Of a DNA stretch of 64,000 bases, positions 11,767-22,363 are shown in pieces. The stretch is taken from the NCBI GenBank assembly GCA_008973525.1, contig WACJ01000040.1, forward strand, positions 1,054,001-1,118,000, given 5' to 3'. Below the pieces are notes generated by a model. That model made no database searches. It was not told the DNA's origin and saw only the letters and a list, made by a program, of their open reading frames with translations. The position numbers were made by a program, and so were the translations under genes. Numbering within the stretch: the first letter of the stretch is position 1; the number at the start of each line of letters is the position of its first letter. Source of the DNA: Stenopsyche tienmushanensis. Lineage: Eukaryota > Arthropoda > Insecta > Trichoptera > Stenopsychidae.

Positions 11767-12190
11767 GTTAAAATAACACATTGCATCTGAAGAGAGATGG
11801 AAGATGTCGCTTTTAACAGCGCCACTGCGTGGGGATGCTAAATCGCAGGATTAAGTTGTGATTGTGTCATATATAATAAAATAGGTTTACTCCTGGCATT
11901 ACGCATGCGCGTAGCTTGTCTATGATGTATGCGACTCATACGGACGCACTATCCGATTCTTTCCAATTAATTACCGCTTGGAGTTTCATTTTTTGTGACG
12001 TTTAAAACTAATTTGTCGCCATGTCTATATAAGTTTCACTTCAAAAAAATACCTGCTTTATACCATCATAAGATTGTTGTTTGAGCGGAAATTTTATTTG
12101 AAGTTTAATCATCATCATTATTGCATGCAATTGTGGTTGTTTGAAGATTTGAAATAATAAGCAAACAAATAAATACGGTTATCTTTATAG
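11767..12190 (+). repeat. Putative LTR or promoter block, partly repeated at 24.1 and 31.7 kb
   Basis: It begins at the stop of the split frame. It contains a TATA-like CTATATAAG at about 12025 and AATAAA at about 12169. The section 11900-12045 (AGCTTGTCTATGATGTATGC, then CGCTTGGAGTTTCA and GTGACGTTTAAAACTAATTTG) aligns with minus-strand blocks at 24056-24190 and 31640-31815. Position, TATA box and polyA signal fit a 3' LTR, but no second LTR or clean TG...CA boundaries were found. Confidence 0.4.
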
Positions 12191-13017
12191 CGCGCTTGGG
12201 TTTTATTTGCTGATTTTTAATATAATATAAAAATGTATTTTATTTCGAAAAAAAACAAATATTGTAAAAATATCGTAAAAATGATGATCGCGTATTTTGA
12301 ACAATACCATTGAAGCGGCAGCCAAAAGAGCGTTGTACTCTGATTGTATTGCGTCGCTCAAAATACGAGATGTTGTGTAAGAAGTGACAGGGGTGGCCAA
12401 GGTCGCACTGAGTGCCGGCCATGGCTCCTCACCCCTCTCGCATGCGAGTACAACGAACCGAACATTTGGCACGGGTGCCAAAATCAACTAGATCTTTATT
12501 GCAAATGAATGATTCCGATAATGGCCTATAAATGGCTATAAGTGTCTACTTCTTGGATGAATGACGTGTTTAGGCGTCATCGGCGTTTCGTTATTAAATC
12601 GTGATGTAGTGCTTTTATGTATTTTTTCGTTGCGAGCACGTGCCTCGGTTATTTATAAAATATGTACATTTTATAACAAACATGTAAAGCAGCCACAAAT
12701 ATGATATGCTTGTACAATAAGCAGATTCAGCAGGGAGTAGATTAAAGCCAAACATAACATAGTCAGCATCTCTGTGGTTTTAAATTGGATGCATTTCATA
12801 TAAAATATTTTGCTTGCAAAAGAGAGCAACGCCCTCTTGTGGTTGCAACGACCACAAAACCTACGACTTGCTTCTATGAATATTTAAACCTCTCTATGTA
12901 TCCACATCCAAATTTAATTTTGTCACATATTAAAAAGCACATGCATTTTGTCAGGGTTGTGTGCAATAATTGATATGTAAAAAGTAAAATTTTAATGTAA
13001 GATCCATTATGATTAAT
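12191..13017. other. Stretch with a possible hAT-like end
   Basis: CAGGGGTGGCCAAGG at about 12389 resembles the terminus of the hAT at 38619-39449, but no partner end or duplication was found. Nothing else is recognised. Confidence 0.35.
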
Positions 13018-13546
13018 GCGTAACTACTAATTGGCGAGCTTAGGCGACGCCTAGGGGCAGTAACTGTCTATGTATACATATATGTTTTTCAAATCATTAT
13101 ATTAACCTTTCCCTACCGGTGATGTATTTACTACACCTCGACTCTAATAATGGGAATATCGATATGAAATATAATAGATACGGGGTTTAGATTTTTTGTA
13201 TTCCTCCGTAATATAATTACGAATCACGTCAAAGTATTATAGTATATAAGTATTCATCTGCAGCAACGGAAATAAATATTTTTTCGGGAAATCGGGAATT
13301 TTGCGATTTTTAGTCCGTGTCTCAGCAGAAAAGAATTTTATCAGTCACATTGATGGTGTTATACGAAAATGGGGGTTCACGCGGTCATCAACTCTAGCAT
13401 TTAAATATGTGATGACGATGCCTCCAACGAGTGTGGAGGCTGAGCGTACATTTTCAGCAGCAAGTTGCCTAGCTACCAAAATCAGATCCAGACTAAATGA
13501 CCAAACATTCGATGTTTAGTGTTACTTTGGGCATTGGATTCCATAG
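13018..13546 (+). mobile_element. Family A hAT remnant (A3), coding strand on plus
   Basis: It is in reverse orientation to A2, from GCGTAACTACTAATTGGCG through the CCGGTGATG block to the coding segment. At 13534-13546 a short ATTGGATTCCATA resembles the terminal repeat, so an internal deletion seems to join coding sequence to the end. The other terminus is missing. Confidence 0.8.
13301..13519 (+). pseudogene. hAT C-terminal dimerisation segment, frameshifted
   Basis: This 72-codon frame contains MPPTSVEAERTFSAAS and KIRSRLNDQT, the hATC signature, very close to the copy at 10937-11194. Compared with that copy, about 15 residues between KNFI and LAFKY are read in another frame, showing two compensating indels. 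It stops shortly after the conserved RL. Confidence 0.82.
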
Positions 13547-14706
13547 TACAAATTACTATCAAAAGTCTTAATACAAATTTTCCAACAGCATCTTTAAATT
13601 CCAATATAAAATTTAGTTGGCTATCGATCCAAGGGATGGACGGAAGCCAGCCTCATCCCTCAAGCTTCTGAATTGAAGCCCATCCGCCGACTATTTTCGT
13701 CCCTTCAACTAAAACTACACTTTAAAGACTATTATCGCCACTTTGATGATCACTAACTGGAATGCGGTAACACATAAAATAAAGTTTACGAGGGTTAGCC
13801 ACGACTGTCCAAGTCAGCAGCCGTCCACTCGGGACATCTGCCAACAAAAACGCTTATTATTGATAGCTCGCATATTCCTCTTCTAAGTACTCGCGTAAAC
13901 TCATCAGGAATATATTTATGTAAATTCTATTATACAACCATTTTTATTTTTAAAATGTCATGCGAAAATGTGGGACACGCTCGAGTGTAAGACATGTTAC
14001 GCATTCACAGTCGTAAATTACTATTGTGAAGGTCGGAGAAGGGTGCCGAAATATAAATCTCGGCCTGAAAGTCTTCATTACACCTGTTTGTATTGCAATT
14101 CTTTTTTTGCATCGCTTAATTAATACTTCCGTGACAACAGCAAATTTTACATGGCATGAAAAATAAGTATGTTTTTATTGCAGATTGTTAAATATGATTT
14201 AGTTGCTTTCGTCTGCAGAAGAGCGTCCAAAAATATTTCGCGAAGAAGATCGCTCCGTATTTATGGCAAAAAGGGTGAACGACAATTTGGCAGGATACTT
14301 CAACGAAAGCCAAATATAAACACAGTGAATGCTAATCGTTTGATTTAAAAATAAATAAATAACCCAAGTAATCCTCAATATAAAACGGATTATTAGCATG
14401 AGCTATTAGTAGAGCTCTTTACGTCCCTTGGCTGCATTTTCGCATAATAACGGAATGACGTAAAAATTCGCACACGCGTTACACTTGTTAAAATGGCATT
14501 AAAACGTTAGTTCTGCTATTAAGCGGGTTCGGACTGTAAAGTAAAATTCTGGATGCTAAGCAACGATATATCGTCGATTATGAAACTAACGAGGACTATA
14601 AACAACGATCGCTATTAACCCATTGATGACTTCAAAATGCAAATACGAATAATTTATAAGCGTCAAAGTATCAGTTTTTAACCTTGTGGTGCATATTGCT
14701 CACACG
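13547..14706. other. Stretch without recognised features
   Basis: A GC-balanced block at about 13620-13880, otherwise AT-rich. No domain or shared repeat was seen. Confidence 0.55.
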
Positions 14707-15009
14707 TTAACCCCTAAAGGAGTACTATGCCAGGGCTTGGGATCCCCCCTCCACTTTTCAGAAAGAGCACTCTTGTACATTGAGCTCGGAGATAGACAGA
14801 GACAGAGAGAGAACGTAGCGCAACTCGTGAGACAGAGACGGAGAGCTTCCCCGTATACATCGCACGATTGTATAGATCGTTAACCCAAATTTATCGATTA
14901 ATAATGATTAATGATCTTTGTCCAATTATCATTTCCTTCTAAAGCAGGACCAAATGAATCGATTTTTTGTGTATTGTTTATGTAAAGAAATGAGGTAGTC
15001 TTGTATGCT
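14707..15009 (+). mobile_element. Family C MITE (C3), right end missing
   Basis: TTAA at 14707-14710 leads into CCCCTAAAGGAGTACTATGC, the CCAGGGCTTGGGATCC near-palindrome, the GA-rich block, CGCACGATTGTATAGATCGT and TTCCTTCTAAAGCAGGA. It breaks off near TTGTATGCTT at about 15009. Confidence 0.85.
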
Positions 15010-16064
15010 TCAGAACGAATTTGAAATAAAATGTATTTTGATATAGATTGTTTTCAAACAACAATAATTCGTATAACACTGATTGGCATCAATATGTTCA
15101 TTGATACGATCAATCGAAGATGAACCGTCAAATGATTCAGAATCTTGGGATGCAATGGATCTCATGATCAAGTTCAACATTCTTCTTCGGATCGAAACAA
15201 CCGTTGGCTGTGACATTGTTTTCAGATATTTTTCAGTCTGAAATTTTAAATACCCTAGACAGCGCATAATCGCCACATTATGTAATAGTATCATGTCGAT
15301 GGCCACAAGTGCAAGATGCATACATTACTGGTGCGTTGAACTCTAAAAATATGGCTGAAAATCGTTTCAAACGTAACATACGGAATAAAATCCCCCGGGG
15401 CTGTATGAAATTACATGTCTGAATAGATATAGCCTTCCAGGAAAATAGAGAATGCGACCGTCAGACGTCTTACTTATAAATTTAATTTTGAAACAAGTTT
15501 ACCTTGTTTATTTTTCCAGACAATCCCACCTTGAAAGACTGCATCGTCGTCTGATGGAACGGAAATCAGCCATCTTCCGCATTCGAGACATCATCAATGT
15601 CGTCTAACGATGCTCGTCGCGTTTAAAAATGTGCTTTTGAAACTTTTTCCAAGAAAGAGTTCATTAGCTCATATGAAGGCGTTGAAAAATGCATATTATT
15701 TACGAGGTGGAAATCTGGACCGTCAGACGACCAAATATTTGCAGATGGAATAAAGTTGCACCGTACAAATATAAATCTCTTACTTGGTCTAGACACAGAT
15801 TATATACAATTGACTACTCTGAATATGCCATAAATCCTAAGAAATTTTCAGTAACTTACTGATATCAATTCAAACAAAATCGAGCATTTTTTTGCCCTCT
15901 TTGCATTTAAAACTAATTGGAACTTATAAATTTAGCCGAGAAAGCTCTTTAAACATATTTTTATTATAAAAGCGTATAAAAGGCTATTAAAACTAAAAAA
16001 AACTAGCTTATATAGCTGCATAAATTAGTAAGAGTGATAAATATGTAGTTTTTATTGGTGGGGG
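15010..16064. other. Stretch without recognised features
   Basis: A 103-codon minus-strand frame at 15010-15321 has no recognisable domain. The rest is AT-rich unique sequence. Confidence 0.5.
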
Positions 16065-16400
16065 AAGACTAGACTCGTTCGAGACCTTATTTGCTATGAG
16101 CCACATATGTTAGCCTCTGAGGGAACTTCTATGATCGTACAGATCATAGAAAATACCACAAAAAGCCCCAAAGAAGGACGAAGTGGCCAGGAGGTCTGTG
16201 TGTCCAATCGGTCCGCTTTTCAGACCGCTGTTTAAGCGATAAGGATTATAAAATCTGTTGATTCATGTAAAGTAGATTGACCAAGAAAAATAAAAGCCAT
16301 GTACAACTCTCAACTGGATCGGTATTGTACGTTTTGCACCCCAAACTCAATTGCGCCCGTGGCGGGCGCCTACTTTGCCACCCCCTTATTACGGCTAAGG
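16065..16400 (-). mobile_element. Family B hAT-like remnant (B2)
   Basis: It shares with other B copies the GACTAGACTCGTTCG start, GTTAGCCTCTGA, the CGGTCCGCTTTTCAGACCG hairpin, GTTTAAGCGATAAGGATTA, GTACAACTCTCAACTGG and the terminal hairpin GCGCCCGTGGCGGGCGC at about 16359, ending ATTACGGCTAAGG. A 10-bp stem, TTCTATGATC with GATCATAGAA, lies at 16127-16151. Confidence 0.7.
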
Positions 16401-16459
16401 ACGTTTGGAACTGAACCGAAACGAAAACCAAAGTGAAAAACAACGATTCGAAGCCCTGC
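16401..16459. repeat. Family E MITE fragment (E1)
   Basis: It carries the family E motif GAACCGAAACGAAAACC and the terminus CGATTCGAAGCCCTG. It abuts B2 directly. Confidence 0.5.
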
Positions 16460-19204
16460 TTATTAAACTCAGCATTTATTATACATGACAAAAATTGTAT
16501 ATTTACTCACCTACAGCACTGAATTAGTATGATGACGTATATAGACATGAAAATGAACTCACCTGTAACAAAATATAAAAATACATTTAATTATAATCTA
16601 TACATATATTAATTCTAATGAGCCAAGTGTCAATATAATGAGATAGTTCTTGGCCTATCATCATAGAGATAGCCTGTTATCAAGATCGCCTGCATTCGAT
16701 AGCGGATATAATATCTTGGGAAGAGGAATATATTTGCATTGGAAATGGCATGATTAATATATGTTTGGTTGACAAATCACATAAATCTGATCTTGTCGAT
16801 AAATAAAATAACTGTATTTAATTTATCGACAATAATTTGTAGCAGTCATGAAAAAGTGAAGATTTGTTTAGGTCATCTTTTGACATTCAATCGGGATTTT
16901 CTTTGAAATTCACTGGATATCACTGGACAAGATGCATTAAAAATACATAAGCACTGTATACACAATCTGTATCCTTGGTAAAATCCAATTACATATGTAT
17001 CATCCTAGGAAGAATATCAAGAATTATATGGTGCATTCAGTTGAAGATCATCTCTCCGGCTTTATGGCTCTATATCGCATTAAAGCGATTTCAAAACTCA
17101 CATGCAGACTTCCCAATACCGAGTCTACTGGTAATTTTGTACACGTAGATGATTTTGTATTGAAGATAAGCGCAATAAATCAAGTATAAATGCGTTTAAT
17201 TAATGATGTATTCAAGTTTATCACGAACTAAAATGTGCATTGACGATATTTCAAACGGTGTTAAATCGCGTGCTTACCGCCATTTACATAGTTGGCTGAT
17301 ATCTGCATCTTTGAATTTAAGATATTTATAATGATGTAATTTAATACATTTTGAAATGTATCATTCCCTCAATTTTCGCGGTTATTTAGGATGATTTATC
17401 AAACAATTGTTTATTATTCGATCATTTTTGGAGTGCTTATTTTTAACATTTCACACATCATTCCCTTATTATATGGCCAATATGTTACAGTTGGAGCGTA
17501 ACTCTTCCTTGCTCATACTCTTCGCATTATGAGACTTCTTTCATACGAAAATACTCCCGACTGAAACCTACTCTGAGATAGAATCTACAAAGTAGATTGA
17601 CTGTTTACTTTGTAGTCGTCTATTAGCAGGAGTCGAAATTAATTACGGGCTAGAGACGAATAGCCGAAGACAGAATAGTTTCCAGGCGGATTAAGACTTC
17701 TTGCGTGGTGTTTGGAAATGTGTATTTTTGGAAAATATTTTGGATGTTGCACAATGGTGCAAAATAATCTAGTTGGCTAGGGCAGAAAATGGGTTAAACG
17801 TTGCGTACGTGAGATATTATTTACCACTCGTCCACATTTCCAGTGTTAGCAATGTGTTACAAAAAAATTGCAGAAATAATTGCAGAGTGGGTCGTGAGAT
17901 CAAAATTAGATACACACTCTAAAATAATTCGTAACGTGATGCATATTTTACTATTTGGCATGACTTTTATGTCCTGGGTGCCCATGATGTCTTCCAGAAA
18001 TATTTTTATGAAAATCTCCTATTTATGATATACCAGCGGTCTATGTCTAATGGTACCTGAGATTCAGATTTAGTTTCAATTATAATAATAATAAATAGAT
18101 CAAATATTATCTGAAATATTCAAAGAATACCCTAAGATTTTGTGCACAATTTTGAATAGTGGTTATATGGAATTTGCTTTTAAATCTATCAAATAATCTA
18201 GGATTTTTAGCGAATAGACAGATATAAGTCCAATTGCATCTAAATACGGGATACAGGATATGATCCGGAACCTTTATAATAAAAATAAAGGTCTAAATCA
18301 CTATTCATCCAAGAATTCAACGCCGATATTAATTTCCTCAACGTGCAATGTCAACCGAATTAGATATGCTACCTCACTGCTAGTAAATCGTTTTAATTAC
18401 TGACTTCCACAATTCAAAGCAATGAATTCTCAGACGAAGTCTCAATAATTCCTAATCTACATTTATCTCAAATGCTTTTCTTATCTTATTCGGTCCTAGA
18501 CTCATTTCGCAATCTTTGCGAACGACGAGGTTACAGAACCCATAACGTCCTAGCGAAGAAGTACATTTCAAGCTTCATAACAAACAACTCTTTGACCATT
18601 CAATGAATTGTTTTTTACGCTGAAAATAGACGGCACACGATGCCAAATAGTAAATTAAACATACGCCACGACGTACAAATCAATTTTTTTCAATCTTACG
18701 AATTCCAAGATCCCGATGAGAGCGACATAAACAATGTCGTTTGTTATGAGGAACACCCACAGTTGAGTGAGCCGAGTGTCGTTAAATAAGTTTCAAGTCC
18801 CTTTTTTATTTAAAACACAGCGTTGGAAAAATATCGCTCCTAGTGAAATATGAAGTGACGACAATAATCTTGCACATAATGTCTTTTCTGCGCCAATTTA
18901 TCGATTGTAATAAGATGCATTTTCTCCCCTGTTTAAAGAATCATCAATTTTTGAGTCTTGATTAATTTGATAGCACCTTAATATAATCTTTAATTTGAAG
19001 ATTGATTTTTTTATAAATTGATAAATTACAGCAATGGACCAGCATTTATTATATTCTTATCTGCAATAATTAGTTTGGTGTGGTTAAAAAAATGTATCGA
19101 AAAAACTTGTCTGTCATGTATGTTAATGCATTATATAGGAACGAAACCGAAACGAAAAAAATAATCTACAATAGTATTCCTTCTCATTCACTGATTCACG
19201 AATG
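16460..19204. other. Long stretch, one hairpin, otherwise nothing recognised
   Basis: CTACAAAGTA at 17585-17594 and TACTTTGTAG at 17606-17615 form a perfect 10-bp stem with an 11-base loop. A short GAACGAAACCGAAACGAAAA at about 19140 resembles family E. No gene was seen. Confidence 0.5.
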
Positions 19205-19460
19205 TTAACTCTTTGAGATCCTATGTCGATTCTGACTCGACATCGATTTTATTCCAGTGCATCCTATGTCGAGTCTGACTCGACATTTTTTCCACTCAGA
19301 TTTAAAATGTGATTTTTTTTGCGTATCGTATTTAGGACAGTATTTGGAAAGGAATGTTGGTTTTTACGATCCTTCACAATGTTTCGCCTACTTGCTAGAG
19401 ATACAAAGGAAAGGGGCAGTTGCACGGGTAAAATCCTAAACACTTGACGCACGCTCTCGT

Positions 19461-19634
19461 GAACATTTTATCTTGGATTCTGATTCAGATGAAAAAATTA
19501 GTGTTCCTGTTCGAGCACCACGAACTTTCAGGGTATACAGAAGCAGCGATGAATCAGATTTCCGATCAAATACATCTCCTCCAATTGTCGAAACTACACC
19601 ATTAGTTACCACGAGAAGAAACGAAGAAGTGTAG
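19461..19634 (+). pseudogene. piggyBac transposase N-terminal acidic segment
   Basis: This 58-codon open stretch ends in a stop at 19632-19634. It starts with an acidic LDSDSDEK run and continues with serine-, threonine- and arginine-rich sequence (SSDESDF). Low-complexity acidic N-termini are typical of piggyBac transposases. Assignment rests on position inside the element and composition. Confidence 0.55.
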
Positions 19635-19826
19635 AAACCTAGTGTAATAGTAAATTACACCAAGCACATGGAAGATGTAGATGTAGCGGATCATCATATT
19701 GTTTCATCCGGAAAACCCTGAAATGGCGGAGAAAGCTGTTTTTCTGAGGTTTTGAGGTATCCATAATCAATGCCTACATTTTGCACAAAAATGTGCCATT
19801 AAAGAAGGAAAGAAGTCGATGAAATA

Positions 19827-20080
19827 CAAAACATTAACCCAAATAAAAAACCAGGATGGGTATCCACTACAGACAATGAGCAACGACTAGAAAATAAGCC
19901 TCATTTTATTTATTCCAGTCCGGAGAGGAAACATAAAGACTGTCTAGTATGTTCCAATAAAAAATTCCAGGTGGGAGAAAGGAGACAAACTTTATTTGTG
20001 TGACATGTATCAGAAATCCCGGTCTCCATTTAGGCCAATGTTTTGAGAGATACCATACATTATCCAATTATAAACTATAA
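19827..20080 (+). pseudogene. piggyBac transposase C-terminal cysteine-rich domain, frameshifted
   Basis: The frame contains KHKDCLVCSNKK (CX2C) then RRQTLF. After a single frameshift near 19998 it continues with TC, PGLHLGQCFERYHTL and a stop at 20078-20080. This Cys/His pattern is the piggyBac C-terminal zinc-binding domain, which binds the terminal repeats. Upstream the similarity stops where the core was deleted. Confidence 0.85.
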
Positions 20081-20222
20081 AATATAATGCCTCTGTATAA
20101 TATTTTAGTAAAATATACAACTTTAGTAAAAAATAATAGTGTTTTAATAAATAATAAGTTAAAAATTATCTAATATATTTAGGGACCTACTGGAACTTTT
20201 TTTAAGGACGGCAAAGGGTCAA

Positions 20223-21815
20223 GTTTATTTTTAAAATATTTTTATTCATAATGAACGTGGAATAATTGATATTTTTCTTGTCTTCGGCAATTGATTACCG
20301 GAGTCTTATTAGGGTATGCCATATGAACGTTCGGGATTCGCAGATGAGAATTAAAACGTTCATAACTTTTACAAAACAATATAAATTCAATCAAAATAAT
20401 CTCCATTCACTTCAATAGTATCTTCCCAATGAGAATTCAAATTAACTCTTGCAATTTTTTAAAAGTCTGCACTTTACAAAGCGATAAATTCTTCGAATCA
20501 TTACATTATTTCTTCTCGGTTTCAGACATTTTTATTCTTTAAAAAGTACTCCAAGTAGCAAAAAATGTTCACGTTTATCTATCACGTTTATTTATTAGAA
20601 TTGTCTTAGAAAGTTTTGAAAATATCATGGAAAATCAAAGTGAAATAGAAACAATCACTCTGTATTTAAATATAATTGAAAACTACAATGCCTATATCAA
20701 TTTCAAATGATAGAACGTTTATATTTAAATCCAAATAATTTTTATGTCGACCACCAACCCTGCTCTTTTTGTGCTAAAATAATTCAAATGAAAGCGTTTC
20801 GCAGAAGAGGACTCAGTTATTGTCCATTGCAGAGTCAACTTCTAAATACTCAAACATTCAACATCGAATTTACGGCGTCTCTAATTAACATTTCAAACCT
20901 CGGGTCGCATGTATGCCCACAGTACAATGCTCATATTACATTTTACAACCGTGCAAAAAAACGTCGGCGCATTTGAAGGGTTAAACGCATTCAAGCAGTC
21001 CCATCCAGTCAAAGAATTATTTACAGGCCGTAAAAAATATGCAGACCACAATCGCATTCGTCCAGGGCCAACAATCTGATTTTTCCGGTCGCGTTAAACC
21101 ATAATTACCTTATCTGATGTACTACGCGAGGTGTACAAATTACCGTCGTTGTCAAAAAAGCGATTTATGTGGAGAAAAAATACCACCTCGGACGCTCAAT
21201 TGAATAGATATGCGACGAGATGACAAGTACGATCTGTCGGATATCGTCTCGCCGATCCCGTCCAGCCTCCGAGTACCAAAAGAAGATTTACCAGCATATT
21301 TAAGATGGAGATAAATCTCATGATTGCTACTCTTCCTATTTTCTATCCCCTTATCGGGAATCTGTACATTCGCTCATTGCATCAACACGCGCGTTCATCA
21401 TCTTATATCGCATCTAATCTAAGCACCCAGTACTAAACAAGAGTCGGGCTTAATTCGAACGGCATATTTGAGATTGTTGGCATAAGAAAGCCACTTCTTC
21501 ACAGATAACTTTCGATCTTTTGGCTTATTTAATACGGTTACGTAAAGTAGAATTTATTGCCAATTGAATTTTATAACAATTAGATAATGGCTTTCCTTGA
21601 AATCCGTCCAATATAATAAATACGCGTACATTTATAATCGAATTAATTGAATAAATGATCGGGAAATCAAATTTATTGATACAATTTAAGCGCTCGGATG
21701 TCTTTGACTCCTCTTAATTATATAAATACAATAATTTCTTAAAATATCATAGAATAAAGACTTAAAAATGGCATACGATTAAGTCAAATTGACCATTATC
21801 AATATCCATTATGAT
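20223..21815. other. Stretch without recognised features
   Basis: A GC-balanced block lies at 20980-21440. The 89-codon frame at 20707-20976 has no recognisable domain. Confidence 0.5.
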
Positions 21816-22363
21816 TAGGGATTAAGGATAGTTTTAGGTGTTCATGAAGTCCGGGATTAGTGAACGTAATCCCGAAAAAATCGGGATTGAAATTATTATC
21901 TAACAGAAATCGTACACCTCACCAGCGCGATGAAGGCTACTAAATTGAGACATTTCCGTCGAAATCTGGACGCTAACTGTCTAATCTATGTATACAGTAC
22001 ATATATTTTTTTCAAATTGTTATATTAACCTTTCCCTACCGGTGATGTATTTACTACACCTCGACTCTAATAATGGGAATATCGATATGAAATATAATAG
22101 ATACGGGATTCAAATTTTTTGCATTACTCCGTAATATATTTACGAATCACATCAAAGTATTATAGTGTATAAGTTTTCATCTACAGCGACGGAAATAAAT
22201 AATTTGTCGGGAAATCGGGAATTTTTCGAGTTTTACTCCGTGTCTCAGCAGAAAGGAATTTATCAGATGTCAAACAAAAATATTCTTAAACTATTGAAAA
22301 TCCCGATCCCGGGATCGAAATTTTGGCTCGGGATTGGATTCTTGGATTGGATTGGATTCACTA
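21816..22363 (+). mobile_element. Family A hAT element (A4), deleted near both ends
   Basis: It is oriented like A3. The left end TAGGGATTAAGGATAG followed by TTTTAGGTG looks like the terminus fused to subterminal sequence by a small deletion. The right end CTCGGGATTGGATTC is extended by extra copies of TTGGATTGGA and closes at CACTA 22363. The hATC segment has been deleted after the GTCTCAGCAGAAAGGAATT motif. Flanking octamers do not match. Confidence 0.8.

Larger units (their letters stand above)
10413..11776 (+). pseudogene. GC-rich reading frame of unknown family, split by a hAT insertion
   Basis: A frame opens after a stop at 10410-10412 and runs to 10675. It resumes in the same phase after the hAT element at 10676-11674 and its target duplication, from 11683 to a stop at 11774-11776. 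Ignoring the insertion, that is about 119 codons. Both coding parts are clearly richer in GC than their surroundings. I recognise no domain: the N-terminal part has a short hydrophobic stretch and the rest is basic and polar. Because a promoter-like block follows at once, it may be the 3' end of an LTR retroelement polyprotein; a decayed host exon is the alternative. Confidence 0.4.
19205..20222 (+). mobile_element. piggyBac element, internally deleted
   Basis: It is bounded by TTAA (19205-19208) and a mutated TCAA (20219-20222). The ends, TTAACTCTTTGAGATCC and its counterpart TTGACCCTTTGCCGTCC, fit the piggyBac CCCTTTG-type terminus. Two subterminal palindromes, ATGTCGA(T/G)TCTGACTCGACAT, lie at 19223-19243 and 19266-19286. 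The acidic N-terminal part and the cysteine-rich C-terminal part of a transposase remain. The catalytic core, normally some 400 residues, is gone, leaving 1018 bp. Confidence 0.88.

Noticed and set aside
12203..12487. 94-codon minus-strand frame next to CAGGGGTGGCCAAGG
   Set aside because: Two overlapping frames exist on the same strand, with no domain; the hAT-like end lacks a partner and target duplication.
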